From assembly GCA_942490535.1 (NCBI GenBank), contig CALNXQ010000004.1, forward strand, positions 1-64,000: a stretch of 64,000 bases of DNA, read 5' to 3'. Numbering within the stretch: position 1 is the stretch's first letter; each line of letters starts with the position of its first letter. The notes below the pieces were generated by a model. That model saw only the letters and a list, made by a program, of their open reading frames with translations. It did not search any database and was not told where the DNA came from. Below, one piece after another: positions 1 to 9,817 of the stretch. A program made the position numbers and the translations under genes. This stretch comes from JAEINY01 sp942490535 (GTDB lineage: Bacteria; Bacteroidota; Bacteroidia; Bacteroidales; Marinilabiliaceae).

Positions 1-1
1 A

Positions 2-163
2 AATAACAGTGATTTGTTGCTAACGGCCTTGGAGAGTGGTGAGATCTCGGTGTTGGAGTACCTCATGGAGCTGAGCCTTTATTACGACACAATTGAGATG
101 GCACTGGAAACAGAGCGTGACTTACAGGAGACTGTAGCGCGGATGAAGGCTTTTCAGCCCTAA
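2..163 (+). CDS. TolC-family outer-membrane protein, C-terminal end (partial)
   Basis: The window opens inside this gene; 53 codons plus the stop remain. The visible residues include ISVLEYLMELSLYYD and end MKAFQP, which is the typical last helix pair of TolC-type outer membrane factors from tripartite efflux systems, where a long periplasmic helix carries a conserved E-Y-x-x-E-L-x-x-Y-Y pattern. The inner membrane pump and adaptor partners would lie outside the window. The gene converges with the kinase fragment on the other strand, and a hairpin lies between them. The assignment rests only on this short tail, so the exact subfamily cannot be named. Confidence 0.65.
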   Translation, partial: NNSDLLLTALESGEISVLEYLMELSLYYDTIEMALETERDLQETVARMKAFQP

Positions 164-170
164 TAGTCAA

Positions 171-218
171 CTCCCTAATAAAAAGAAGAACCCCTTGACT
201 TTTCTTTTTATTAGGGAG
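171..218. terminator. bidirectional hairpin between convergent genes
   Basis: A perfect 17-bp inverted repeat, 171-187 against 202-218, with a 14-nt loop. The stem is flanked by A- and T-rich arms that can act as a U-tract in either direction, so it probably ends both the TolC-like gene and the kinase fragment. Confidence 0.7.
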
Positions 219-233
219 TAATGGTATATAGGC

Positions 234-2398
234 TTATTGTCCCAGGTATTTTGTAATCATTTGAATGAGATTTTTAGGATTAATTGGTTTAGCAATATAA
301 TCGTCAAAGCCGCGCTCTCTTATTTTTTGTTCATCTTCAGCCCGCGCATAAGCCGTTTGTGCAATAATAACTTGCGATGGAGCTATTTTTTTTATATTGT
401 CAAAAGTAGAGAAGCCATCCATATAAGGCATCTTAATATCCAGTAAAACCAAGTCGAACTGCTGACCTTTCTGGTATAAGTCCAGTGCATCATATCCGTT
501 TTCGGCCCAATAGGTGTTCACAGAAGTACGTTTTAAGAGTTCGTATAAAAACTTGTAGTTATCATTTTCATCTTCAATGATGAGAATGGTTTTATCTTGC
601 CAATGGCTTCTGTGTGGTATCTCAGGTATTTCGCGAAGAAATGAATGTTCTGTAGAGGCAATAGTGAGGGGTAAGGATAAGGTAAATGTTGATCCTTCAT
701 CTTTCATTGAAGATACCGTTAGCTCGCCATTGAGCAGGTGGGTTAATCGTTTGGAGATGGCTAGCCCCAATCCGATGCCTCGTTTGGCCATGAACTGGTC
801 ATTTTCGAGTTTTACAAATTGGTTGAATATGATTTCCTGTTCTACTTTAGAGATGCCATGGCCGGTGTCGGTAACAGATATCAATAAATGAGATGCATCT
901 GTTTTTACTCCTAGTTCAACATAGCCACTGTCAGTGAATTTAAGGGCATTATTCATGAGGTTGGATATGATTTGCCGGATGCGAAATTCATCGGAATGGA
1001 TAATATACCGCATGCCTTTCACCTGGTTATTTTCGCGAAGTTCGATGGATGCTCTTGTGTTGCGCAACGAAAAGGATGAATAAATGTTATCAATTAATTC
1101 ATTGAGTGAGAATTTGTTGATGCTGATTTTCATCTGATCGGCCTCGATCATGGAAAAGTCCAGGATATCTTCGATGAGGTAAAGAAGGCTATCGGCGTTG
1201 TTCGCGATCATGGCACGGTACTCTTTGCGCTGCTGATCCGTTAAATCAGGCTCATTCAATAAGCCTGAAAAGCCCACGATGGCATTCATGGGGGTTCTGA
1301 TTTCATGCGACATATTGGCCAAAAAGAAAGATTTTAGCTGATCTGATTTTTCCGCTTTTTCTTTGGCAAGCTGCAGGTCGTGGGTTCGGTTAATCACCTC
1401 TTGCTCCAGGCGGTTTTGATGACGGGCCAGATCATCACGTTGAGTCATCAGTTCTTCTTTTTGTTCTTCTATGACCAGGGTGCGTTGATTTACCTTTTGT
1501 TGAAGGAGGGCTTTTGCTTTGATCAGTTTTCGTTCACGTAAACGAATGAACAGAAACACTGCAGCAATCATCAAGACAAACATAATGATGAGAAACCACG
1601 TTTTTTGCCAGAAGGGTGGTAGGATAGTGATGCTTAGGGTAACAGGTGTTTCGTTCCAGATACCATCGTTATTAGAGGCCATTACTTTAAAAACATAGTC
1701 ACCCGGATCCAGGTTGGTGTAATTGGCAGTCCGCACAATGGAATTTGTTTCTTGCCATTCCTCTTCATATCCCTCTAAAATGTACTTGTATTTGTTCTTA
1801 TAAGGAGACGTATAATTGATGGCCAGAAAATCGATAGCGATGATGCGCTGCTTAGGTTTTAATTCAACGTGGTCAACTAGTTGAATGGGGTTGCTGATGG
1901 GGGATTTGGCAGTTCTGAAATCGACTCTTTTATTGTTTATGTAAAAATCAGTAAGATATGTTTTGGGAGGTGTTGTATTGATCTTCAACTGATCAGGATT
2001 AAATGTGGTAAAGCCATTGGAGGTACCCAGATAGATCTGTTGGTTTTTGGTCTTTAAAAAAGACTGGATGAAGAATTGGTTATCCGGCAGTCCATCCTGG
2101 ATGGAGTAGTTCGTAATTTGTTGGGTGACGGTATTAAGCTGGTTTAATCCGTTGTTGGTGGAAATCCACCATTCATGTTCTTTTCCTGAAACAATGGCAC
2201 AAATGTAATTGTCTGACAGGCCATCTTTGGAGGTGTAATGCTTGAGGATTTGTCCGGCGTGATTACATAAATACAAACCTTTTTGTTGTGTCCCAATCCA
2301 TATTGAGTCTGGATTTTCCACATTCATGCTAGAAACATCCGGGATATTGATTATTTTTTTCTCTTTTTTTTCGTTTTCCAGATATTGATAGACTCCAT
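234..2398 (-). pseudogene. hybrid histidine kinase, C-terminal half (split by IS element)
   Basis: This is the 3' part of a sensor kinase gene interrupted by the IS at 2403-3953. Read from the CTAG junction it carries the last propeller (Reg_prop) repeats, a Y_Y_Y domain, one transmembrane helix, a coiled coil, a HisKA domain with the phospho-accepting His in SHEIRTPM (codon 1305-1307), a HATPase domain with NNALKF and GLGLAIS, and a C-terminal receiver with acidic EDEND, the Asp in LLDIKMP and Lys in AKPI. It ends after the receiver with no AraC-type helix-turn-helix, so it is a hybrid kinase and not a full HTCS regulator. An internal ATG at 2327 opens a 697-codon frame, but this piece lacks a signal peptide and most of the sensor. 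Removing the IS and one CTAG joins both halves in frame to give 1247 aa. Confidence 0.85.
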
Positions 2399-2417
2399 CT
2401 AGCAGCCTGTCGGACTT
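2399..2417. repeat. target duplication CTAG plus left inverted repeat of IS
   Basis: CTAG at 2399-2402 followed by CAGCCTGTCGGACTT at 2403-2417. It mirrors the right end exactly. Confidence 0.9.
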
Positions 2418-3953
2418 TAAGAAATCATCAATTCCAGCATTATCTTCGACTGGCTATTTTAGGATGGCCAGTTTTTGATTATTGGCGAATAATTTTTGGT
2501 TTAGGTTAAAACCCCATCATTATTTCCACTTTTTTGTCATTTAGCCATATCGTTTTACATATTATTGCATTGCAAGTTTGAACATTCTTTTAAGATTGTA
2601 TCCAATACATACTAACGACCATTCACAATCCGTTTCAAATTCCCCTCTCAGGGAAAAACGCCTGAACCCTAAAACTTCCTTTATGATGCCAAATACCGGT
2701 TCAACTGTTTGTTTCCGTTTTTTATAAAGCTGTCTCCCTTCTTTACTTTTTAATATTTGATTCATTTTCTCTACCGGGCTGCTGGCTTTTTCTTTTTCAC
2801 ATTCAGTGCTTAACACTTCTTCCAGATAACTATTGTGTTTTTCACGTGCGGTAGAAATTATCGGTTTTATATTTCTTTTTTCGCATTGCTCAATATTAGT
2901 TTCGCTGAAATAGCCAGTGTCGGCAACAGCATTTGTTATTTTTCCAAGTCTTTGTGGCACTGAATCAATAGTCGGAATATATTCCTGCTTATCATTGACA
3001 TGATTATTGCAATAGGCACCTACAATTAGCATATCTTCATTAACGGCAGCTTGCCCATTATAACACTGGTTAAAACCACCTTGGGTCTTCATGATGCGTG
3101 ATTGTGGATCGGTAAAATTATACTGGTCTTTCTCATTAGGCTTATCATTGGGCGCTTTAGGAGATCTGCCGCGAGGCTTCTTACCGGTTCGCTTCTCGTG
3201 ATCCTCCCGTTTTTGCATTTTCCGGTCATATTCCTCCTTTTCTTTTTGGTAGCGTTCTTCAGCGCGCATTTTTACAACCTCCTGGGCTTCTTTAATTTTT
3301 TGAATACGGTCTTTTCTGCGCTGGATCTCCTCAGGAATATCGAGCTCAACCTTTCTATCTTGTTCATCTTGTTTGTCAGCAATATCTAATAGCTTCGAAA
3401 TTTCTTCTTCAAGTTGCTTTTCAAGCTTTTTCATGTACTCATAACTCATGGCCTTATGCTTGGATGCATTCGCCTGAACCTTGGTGCCGTCAATGTGGAT
3501 GTTCCCCATTTTTACAACTCCCAATTCCTTGCCTATGAGCAATATTTCTTTAAACCAGCCCTTGATTTCAGTAAGAAAACGCTTCCGAAAAGTTGATATC
3601 GTATCATGATCAGGATGATGATTCCCTGCTATAAAAAGAAAGGCAACTGAATCATAGGTGGCGTTTTCTATTTTTCGAGAACTGAAAATGCCAGTAGAAT
3701 AGCCATAAAAAATCAGTGACAAAAGCATTTTAGGATCGTATGGTGTAGAACCAACACCTTTATACTGGCTATAAATATCATTAAAATTAAGCTTGTCTAC
3801 TATTTCAACTACAAATCGTGCCAAATGGCTTTCTGGTAACCAGTCTCCTAAGTCATATGGCATTAACATTGTCTGTTCTCTATCTGCACTAATAAAGCGT
3901 TTCATGGCCTAAAGCTAATTAAATTAGGCTTTCCAGCTAAGTCCGACAGGCTG
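2403..3953 (-). mobile_element. IS1182-family insertion sequence, complete
   Basis: A 1551-bp element with 15-bp perfect terminal inverted repeats (2403-2417 and 3939-3953) and CTAG duplicated on both sides (2399-2402 and 3954-3957). It contains one intact transposase gene on the minus strand. The non-coding left end holds a hairpin at 2449-2472 followed by five T, which could stop outside transcripts entering the element. The intact ends, intact transposase and intact flanking reading frames point to a recent insertion. Confidence 0.92.
2562..3905 (-). CDS. IS1182-family DDE transposase
   Basis: A 447-aa transposase that catalyses movement of the surrounding IS. The N-terminal DUF772-type domain (about residues 1-110) includes the family pattern DPKMLLSLIFYGY and a run ending FRKRFL. 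Candidate catalytic acids are Asp139 (HIDGTKVQ), Asp329 (VADTGYFSE) and Glu402 (TVEPVFG). A long Lys/Glu-rich coiled region, about residues 155-260, separates the first two acids, as is usual in this family. The length is full and no frameshift is seen, so it is probably active. The start ATG sits 48 bp inside the right end, so the promoter must lie in the terminus or in host DNA. Confidence 0.93.
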   Translation of the reverse strand: MKRFISADREQTMLMPYDLGDWLPESHLARFVVEIVDKLNFNDIYSQYKGVGSTPYDPKMLLSLIFYGYSTGIFSSRKIENATYDSVAFLFIAGNHHPDHDTISTFRKRFLTEIKGWFKEILLIGKELGVVKMGNIHIDGTKVQANASKHKAMSYEYMKKLEKQLEEEISKLLDIADKQDEQDRKVELDIPEEIQRRKDRIQKIKEAQEVVKMRAEERYQKEKEEYDRKMQKREDHEKRTGKKPRGRSPKAPNDKPNEKDQYNFTDPQSRIMKTQGGFNQCYNGQAAVNEDMLIVGAYCNNHVNDKQEYIPTIDSVPQRLGKITNAVADTGYFSETNIEQCEKRNIKPIISTAREKHNSYLEEVLSTECEKEKASSPVEKMNQILKSKEGRQLYKKRKQTVEPVFGIIKEVLGFRRFSLRGEFETDCEWSLVCIGYNLKRMFKLAMQ

Positions 3954-3957
3954 CTAG
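3939..3957. repeat. right inverted repeat of IS plus target duplication CTAG
   Basis: AAGTCCGACAGGCTG at 3939-3953 is the reverse complement of the left terminus. CTAG at 3954-3957 is the second copy of the 4-bp target. Confidence 0.9.
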
Positions 3958-5532
3958 TGTATTAAAATATATTCGTCCTTGCTGATCCTCCATAAAAAGC
4001 GGTTCATACCGCAGGTCTACATTGGGGGTGAAGTTGAATTGGTGCAATAGTACCCGGTTTTCATCATAAATACTGATGTACCCAATTGGTGACGAAATCC
4101 AAATCCTGTTTTTTGAATCATGGAATAAACACCAGTAGTTTTTGTCATGATGCTCAGTGTTCTCTTGTCTTTTAAATTCGACCTGAGTGAAACGATTGGT
4201 TTTCCGGTTATAGAGATTAATACCACCATCCCAGGTAGCGATATATAAGTTACCTTTTGAATCCTCACTAATACTTCTTACTACATCAGAACTGATGGAA
4301 AAGGGATCATCTGAATTATGGATATATACTTTAAATTTCTGTGTAGACGGATCGTACTCATTTAATCCGCCACCATCCGTGCCAATCCAAATAATACCCT
4401 TTGAATCTTCAAAAAAACAGCCGGTGATGTTAAAGGAAGGGACTGTATATTCGGCATTTGGGATATTAGGGAACGGCTCTTTTCGTGCGAAGGACCTGAA
4501 CCGATCACCTTTTGGATTGAAATAGCAGATTCCGCCACGTGAAGTACCTACCCAAATGATGCCTTCCGGATCCTGGTGGAAGCAATAAATACCATCGGAT
4601 GTGAGTCGGCCGAAGGCTGTGCTTTGGGTGGTGATATAGGTGATTATACCCGATTTTTTATTCAGCATGTTGATACCGCCCTGGTCGGTGCCAAGCAGTA
4701 TGTGATCCTTACCCCACTCACAAATATCTGTCACAGTTGTACTATTTATACCCTTACCATCTTCACCAAGGGGGAAGTAAGAAAAAGTTCCATTTGCGGG
4801 GTTAAAACTAGCTAAACCAAAGTCGCGTGTGCCAATCCAATAGTTATTATTGGAATCAATTAGTAAGGTTTTTGTTTGGGTATGGTTTTTATCGGTTTGG
4901 TTGTCGGTGAAATGTGTAAACAGAGCCGTTTGGGGGTTAAAATGGTAGATGCCGTTGTTCGTCGTCACCAGCCATAACTCACCATCTCGATCCTCCTCCA
5001 TATCACAGAAATCATTGGCATCTATTGAATCGTCTATAGCATATCTTTGAAATTGATCCTTTTCCGGCAGGTATTTACATAAGCCATTGGCTGTTGATAC
5101 CCATACGGTGCCCGATCGAGTCGTAAAAATGTTATTCACATAGTTATCACTAAGGCTCGTCGGATCATTTGGCGTATGATAATAATTCACGAAGTTATCT
5201 GAGGCCGGTACATAACGATTTAATCCATGGTGTGTGCCAATCCAAATATTTTTTGCCGAGTCCTGATCAATCGCATTAATTCTATCATCGCTTATGGATG
5301 CGGAGTCACCTTCATCATGTAAATACCGAATGGTGTTATAACTGTTGTTTTTCATTAAGCCAACAACACCATTCCCAATCCATAAAAAGTCTTCATGATC
5401 TCTATACACATCATTGACAAGGCTAAGTCCAATATCGGTTTGCAAGGGTTCAAATCTAATTTGGGCGGAGGTATGTATAGGTACCAGTAGAAAGCAAACA
5501 CTAATAAAAGTCAGATAGAGTCGGAGTATCAT
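3954..5532 (-). pseudogene. hybrid histidine kinase, N-terminal sensor half (split by IS element)
   Basis: This is the 5' part of the split kinase gene. It starts with a signal peptide ending near HTSAQ and then runs through many two-component-regulator propeller repeats, seen as recurring patterns such as NIWIGTHHGLNRY, TVWVSTANGLCKY, NYWIGTRDFGL and IIWIGTDGGGLNEY. In the current sequence translation continues 7 codons into the IS right end (LAACRT) and stops. A secreted propeller without a kinase could still be made but could not signal. The original protein probably sensed an extracellular or periplasmic ligand and relayed phosphate to its own receiver domain. No polysaccharide-use genes lie beside it to suggest the ligand. 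Confidence 0.85.
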
Positions 5533-6040
5533 AGGAATCCTGATTTTAATCGTGTAACAAATTACTAAAAAAAAGGAACTCAGAAGGTATAACAGGTTAA
5601 TACTTGACTAAATACGAAAAAAATTATTCCTCTTTAAGTTAGGACATATAACAAAGGCGGGTATCACCTTTTTTAGGGAAGGAGGCATCAATAGTAGTTG
5701 CTAGCAAAGGAGTTTAGTTTTTCTTTATTATCTAGGTGAGGTTCAACATGCGGTTTTAGTTCCGTGAGTTGGAAATGCATTGGGGTGTGCTGTTTGTTTT
5801 TTTGCTCCCTGCTTTAGAAAAAGCTGTGGGGCATATGGTGCAAGTCTGTGTAATCAATTATTCGGTATTGGATTTGATTAGAATCTATTACTATTTATCG
5901 ATGAAAAAAATCTTATTCATTTTATCGCGCGATGAAGACTCTATTTTAACTGAGTTGGTGCAATGGGAACAGCAGGATTGCTAAAAAAGGAAAGGTGAAA
6001 ATTTGGTGTCTGCTAAAATGATGTGGATTGGAAAACAAAA
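5533..6040. other. intergenic region, no gene supported
   Basis: About 500 bp upstream of the split kinase. Frames are short; a 27-codon frame from the ATG at 5900 (MKKILFILSRDED start) has a plausible beginning but no recognisable family and may be chance or a gene remnant. The part next to 5532 should hold the kinase promoter. Confidence 0.4.
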
Positions 6041-6064
6041 AAGCCCATCAGTTATGACGGGCTT
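6041..6064 (-). terminator. rho-independent terminator of cold-shock gene
   Basis: Inverted repeat AAGCCC (6041-6046) with GGGCTT (6059-6064), followed on the minus strand by a T-rich run (6032-6040 read in reverse). It lies 29 bp after the stop of the cold-shock gene. Confidence 0.75.
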
Positions 6065-6092
6065 AAACCATATTACAATGCAAAAGTGATGC

Positions 6093-6284
6093 TTAGATTA
6101 CTTTTACATTCACTGCGTTCAAGCCTTTTGGACTCTCTTCTACGTCATAGCTTACTTTATCACCTTCGTTGATAGAATCAACTAAACCACTCTGGTGTAC
6201 AAATACATCTTTGTTACCTTCATCAGGAGTGATGAAACCAAAACCTTTAGTATTGTTGAAAAACTTTACAGTACCGTTACTCAT
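6093..6284 (-). CDS. cold-shock domain protein (CspA family)
   Basis: A 63-aa single OB-fold protein that binds single-stranded RNA and DNA and loosens RNA structure. RNP1 is visible as KGFGFI and RNP2 as DVFVH. The frame is open further upstream, but MSNGTVKFFN at 6284 is the family start, so the extra 24 residues are not used. It stands alone, with its own terminator. The upstream sequence is AT-rich with no Shine-Dalgarno, which is normal for this phylum. Confidence 0.95.
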   Translation of the reverse strand: MSNGTVKFFNNTKGFGFITPDEGNKDVFVHQSGLVDSINEGDKVSYDVEESPKGLNAVNVKVI

Positions 6285-6310
6285 TACTTTTATTTTTAAT
6301 AAATGAAACA

Positions 6311-6318
6311 CAAATCTA
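6311..6318 (-). promoter_or_regulatory. possible -7 box of cold-shock gene
   Basis: On the minus strand TAGATTTG matches the Bacteroidota -7 consensus TAnnTTTG, about 27 bp before the cold-shock ATG. I do not see a good -33 TTTG at the expected distance, so this is only a candidate. Confidence 0.3.
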
Positions 6319-6438
6319 CTACTAAATCTTTTAAATGGAATAATTATTTCGAACAATAATTTTTAATGAGGGCATAAAAAACAGTATTGCTTGTTAAGGG
6401 TTAGTACTTGAAGGCTCCTTATGGGTAGAACTAAGGGC

Positions 6439-7194
6439 TTATTTTCGTGTGCCTCTTTTCTCTTTTACTTTCACATAAATGAGTTTTGATCGCCCTTTGG
6501 ATGTTTCCCGTTGCTCGATATCAAACAGTTTAATGGATTTAATGAGTGGGGTAAGTTTTTGAAAACCAAAGTTACGGGAGTCAAAGTTGGGTTGTTTTTT
6601 CTGCAACAGACTGCCCACATCTCCTAAAAAGGCCCATCCGTCATCATCGGCCAGATCGTTAATGGTTGATGTAATGAATTTAATGATGCGCGGAGTTATC
6701 TTATCAAAGGTGTCACGGGGTGCCGCATCACTTTGGGCGGTTTCGAGTTCAGCGTTTTCTGCTTTGTTTTTGAGTATCTCGATGTAGATGAATTTATCAC
6801 AAGCCACGATGAAGGGTTCGGGGGTTTTTTTCTCGCCAATTCCATACACTTGCATACCGGCCTCGCGCAGGCGGGTGGCCAGGCGTGTAAAATCACTGTC
6901 ACTGGAAACCAGGCAAAATCCATTCACTTTTTCAGAGTAGAGAATGTCCATGGCATCAATGATCATGGCCGAATCAGTGGCATTCTTGCCCGTAGTGTAG
7001 GCGTATTGCTGAATGGGAGTGATGGCATTCTCCAATAACATGTTCTTCCATTTAGATAGATTGGGTTTGGTCCAATCACCATAGATGCGTTTAATGGTGG
7101 GATTACCATACTTCGCAATTTCCTCCATCATCTCCTTTACATAGGCCGACGGGATATTATCGCCATCAATTAAGACTGCCAGATTAATATTCAT
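6439..7194 (-). CDS. NYN-domain (LabA/DUF88) protein with OST-HTH domain
   Basis: 251 aa. The N-terminal NYN nuclease-like domain (about residues 1-145) shows the PIN-type acidic residues in AVLIDGDN, DSAMIIDAMD and LVSSDSDF. The C-terminal part (about 165-245) resembles an OST-HTH/LOTUS RNA-binding domain, with GWAFLGDVG and LIYVKVK. Members of this family are thought to cleave or bind RNA, but the substrate is unknown. It stands alone between the cold-shock gene and a pseudouridine synthase; all three have RNA links but no shared operon is evident from the spacing. Confidence 0.85.
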   Translation of the reverse strand: MNINLAVLIDGDNIPSAYVKEMMEEIAKYGNPTIKRIYGDWTKPNLSKWKNMLLENAITPIQQYAYTTGKNATDSAMIIDAMDILYSEKVNGFCLVSSDSDFTRLATRLREAGMQVYGIGEKKTPEPFIVACDKFIYIEILKNKAENAELETAQSDAAPRDTFDKITPRIIKFITSTINDLADDDGWAFLGDVGSLLQKKQPNFDSRNFGFQKLTPLIKSIKLFDIEQRETSKGRSKLIYVKVKEKRGTRK

Positions 7195-7479
7195 TGTTCA
7201 ATGTTTTTGACAAGATAATCAATTATTTATTTAGAATCTGAAAAGTAACTTCAGAGTTGTCAGGCTTTGATGCAATTAGTGAGTTGTTTTGTTGTCCATG
7301 AGTTGCTCTAATTGAACTAATTCGCATAATTAGCGTCATTTGTGGACAAAATAATCACTGAAGGTTCTAATTGCCGAGAGTGAGGCTCCAGCAATGCAGA
7401 TGCCTCATTTTGTTGCCTTAGTCTTGTTTGGATTTGGAGTGTGGATATTATTTTGTGTTTTCTTCAGATCAGAGTGGTT

Positions 7480-8187
7480 CTATTGAGTCAATAGTGTTTT
7501 AAAGTAGGTAGGAGCTGTGATTTTAAACGTCATTTTTTCTTTAGTAAACGGATGTACGATGGTTAAAGAAGCAGCATGAAGCGCCAGGCGTTTAGTGCCT
7601 TTCTCAATTTTACCATACATTTTATCGCCCGCTACCGGATGACCTTTTTCAGAGAAATGCACACGAATCTGGTGTTTCCGACCCGTCAGTAGGTTAATTT
7701 CAAGCAGGCTGAAATGGCTGGATGCCTGAATGACTTTGTAGGCGGTTTTAGATAGCTTTCCTTTTTTCTCATCTTCCACAGAGAAGACCCGATGGACTTT
7801 GTTTTCCATTAGATAGGAGGTGATGATGCCTTCTTTTTCGGCCAATTGACCTTGCACCACGGCAAAGTAGGTTTTACTGAACGATTGCCATTCGTCCTGC
7901 AGATAACGTTTAACCCGTTCGTTTTTTGCAAATACCAAAACACCTGATGTTTCTCTGTCCAGGCGATGAACGATAAAGACTCTGTTTTTAGAGCGGGAGT
8001 TGCCTTTTTTTACATAGTCATTCAACAGGAAATGGGCTGTTTTTTCCCGTTCGCCTTCCGTCCCAATGGTGAGTAAGCCATTGATTTTATTAACCACAAT
8101 GATGTCCTGATCCTCAAAAAGAATGGTTAGTCCCTTTGGTTCGTGTTTTTTGGAGGGTCTTTTAAAATCGGGTCTTTTAGCTGGCAT
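7480..8187 (-). CDS. RluA-family RNA pseudouridine synthase
   Basis: 235 aa. It converts uridine to pseudouridine in rRNA or tRNA. The family signature HRLDRETSG holds the catalytic Asp77, and GRKHQIRVH and LALHA follow as expected. There is no N-terminal S4 domain, so it is the short RluA/TruC-like form. The N-terminus is basic (KRPDFKRPSKKHEPKG) and may aid RNA binding. The target site cannot be told from sequence. It lies 78 bp after guaB on the same strand, separated from it by a strong hairpin. Confidence 0.92.
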   Translation of the reverse strand: MPAKRPDFKRPSKKHEPKGLTILFEDQDIIVVNKINGLLTIGTEGEREKTAHFLLNDYVKKGNSRSKNRVFIVHRLDRETSGVLVFAKNERVKRYLQDEWQSFSKTYFAVVQGQLAEKEGIITSYLMENKVHRVFSVEDEKKGKLSKTAYKVIQASSHFSLLEINLLTGRKHQIRVHFSEKGHPVAGDKMYGKIEKGTKRLALHAASLTIVHPFTKEKMTFKITAPTYFKTLLTQ

Positions 8188-8213
8188 AACAAGGTTTTCT
8201 GTTGGAATTAAAT

Positions 8214-8238
8214 AACCCCGGGTTTTGTGCCCGGGGTT
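8214..8238 (-). terminator. terminator after guaB
   Basis: Perfect 9-bp stem AACCCCGGG (8214-8222) with CCCGGGGTT (8230-8238) and a 7-nt loop, followed on the minus strand by an AT-rich stretch. It separates guaB from the pseudouridine synthase. Confidence 0.7.
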
Positions 8239-8265
8239 GAAACGCTAACTTATATGGTAATACAT

Positions 8266-9762
8266 TTAGTTCTTAGTGTCTTTCACGATCACATCATGTG
8301 CACCACCTTCGATGATACTGGTAGATGAAACCAGTGTCAGTTTGGCTTCTGTTTGTAACTCAGCAAGCGAGAGAACACCACAACTACACATGGTAGATTT
8401 CACTTTTCCTAATGTAATATCCAGATTATCTTTTAATTTACCGGCATAAGGGACAAAGCTATCCACACCTTCCTCGAATTTGAGGCTGTCATTGCCACCC
8501 ATGTCGTAGCGTTGCCAGTTACGGGCGCGGTTAGAGCCTTCGCCCCAGTATTCTTTCACATAGTTGCCACCAACCACTAACTTGCGGGTAGGACTTTCAT
8601 CAAACCGGGCAAAATAGCGTCCCATCATTAAGAAATCAGCCCCCATGGCCAATGCCAATGTCATGTGGTAATCCTGAACAATACCGCCATCAGAACAAAT
8701 AGGAATGTATTCACCGGTTTTTTCAAAATAGTCATCACGAGCTTTAGCTACTTCAATAATGGATGTTGCCTGACCTCTACCAATACCTTTTTGCTCGCGA
8801 GTGATACAAATGGAACCACCACCCACACCAACTTTCACAAAATCAGCACCGGCTTCGGCTAAATAAAGAAACCCATCGCGGTCTACCACATTACCGGCAC
8901 CCACCATCACTTTTCCGTCATATTTAGCCTTAATGTACTGGATGGTCTCTTTTTGCCATTCTGAAAAGCCATCTGATGAATCAATACACAGGATGTCCAC
9001 ACCTGCTTCCACTAAAGCCGGTACGCGCTCTTCATGATCGCGTGAATTGATACCAGCACCAACAACTAATCTTTTATTGTCATCCAATAATTCATTGGAG
9101 TTTTCCTTATGGTTATCGTAGTCCTTGCGGAAGACAAAATGCATCAATCGTTGGTTCTCATCCAAAATGGGAAGTGTATTCAGTTTATTATCCCAGATAA
9201 TATCATTGGCTTCGGTTAACGAAATGCCCAGTTTACCGGTCACCAGATTTTCCAGAGGAGTCATAAAGTCTCTCACTTTCTTATCCAAGCTATCCTTGCT
9301 GGGTCGGTAATCACGTCCGGTAACAATACCTAAGAACACTCCATTAGCAGAACCATCATTTGTAACGCCAATGGTGGAGAAACCCGTTCTTTTTTTCAAT
9401 TCTATCACATCCGCTAAAGTGTGCTCCGGCGTGATGTTGGCACGACTTTCAACGAATCCTGCTTTGTGATTTTTTACCAGCCTTACCATTTCGGCTTGTT
9501 CATCAATGCCTTGTGAGCCAAAAATAAAAGAAACGCCCCCTTCTTTCGCCAAGGCGATGGCCATTCCACTGTCAGAAACAGACTGCATAATGGACGACAC
9601 AAAAGGTGTATTTAAAACAATCTTGGCTGTTTCTCCTTTTTTGAATTTGACTAAAGGTGTCGTTAAATCGACTTTATCAGGGGTACATTCTTTAGTAGTT
9701 AAACCTGGTATAATCAGGTATTCACTGAATGTCCTGGATACTTCATTAATGATCTTTGCCAT
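8266..9762 (-). CDS. guaB: inosine-5'-monophosphate dehydrogenase, Tritrichomonas-like type
   Basis: 498 aa. It oxidises IMP to XMP with NAD, the committed step to GMP. A TIM barrel is interrupted by a CBS pair (about residues 100-215). With the start at 9762, catalytic Cys is residue 319 (GGGSICITR), ribose-binding Asp is 261 (IDSSDG) and the flap pair is Arg418-Tyr419 (NWQRYD). From memory these are the residue numbers used for the Tritrichomonas foetus enzyme, and the stretch SFVPYAGKLKDN is also of that type. The frame is open for 21 more codons upstream, but that part overlaps the promoter, so MAKIINEV is the start. The gene has its own promoter and terminator. Confidence 0.93.
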   Translation of the reverse strand: MAKIINEVSRTFSEYLIIPGLTTKECTPDKVDLTTPLVKFKKGETAKIVLNTPFVSSIMQSVSDSGMAIALAKEGGVSFIFGSQGIDEQAEMVRLVKNHKAGFVESRANITPEHTLADVIELKKRTGFSTIGVTNDGSANGVFLGIVTGRDYRPSKDSLDKKVRDFMTPLENLVTGKLGISLTEANDIIWDNKLNTLPILDENQRLMHFVFRKDYDNHKENSNELLDDNKRLVVGAGINSRDHEERVPALVEAGVDILCIDSSDGFSEWQKETIQYIKAKYDGKVMVGAGNVVDRDGFLYLAEAGADFVKVGVGGGSICITREQKGIGRGQATSIIEVAKARDDYFEKTGEYIPICSDGGIVQDYHMTLALAMGADFLMMGRYFARFDESPTRKLVVGGNYVKEYWGEGSNRARNWQRYDMGGNDSLKFEEGVDSFVPYAGKLKDNLDITLGKVKSTMCSCGVLSLAELQTEAKLTLVSSTSIIEGGAHDVIVKDTKN

Positions 9763-9785
9763 GGTATTTCGAATAAAAAATTTCG

Positions 9786-9817
9786 CAAAAATATATATAT
9801 CTTCTTCATTAATCAAG
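9786..9817 (-). promoter_or_regulatory. promoter of guaB (Bacteroidota type)
   Basis: On the minus strand CTTG (9814-9817) is followed after 20 nt by TATTTTTG (9786-9793), close to the TTTG/TAnnTTTG consensus. A start of transcription about 7 nt later leaves a short leader before the ATG at 9762. Confidence 0.55.

Noticed and set aside
234..5532. HTCS regulator (propeller sensor with AraC output)
   Set aside because: The rebuilt protein ends right after the receiver domain; no helix-turn-helix is present.
5769..5984. 71-codon frame upstream of the cold-shock gene
   Set aside because: No family, poor composition and no promoter; only its last 27 codons start plausibly. Not enough to call a gene.
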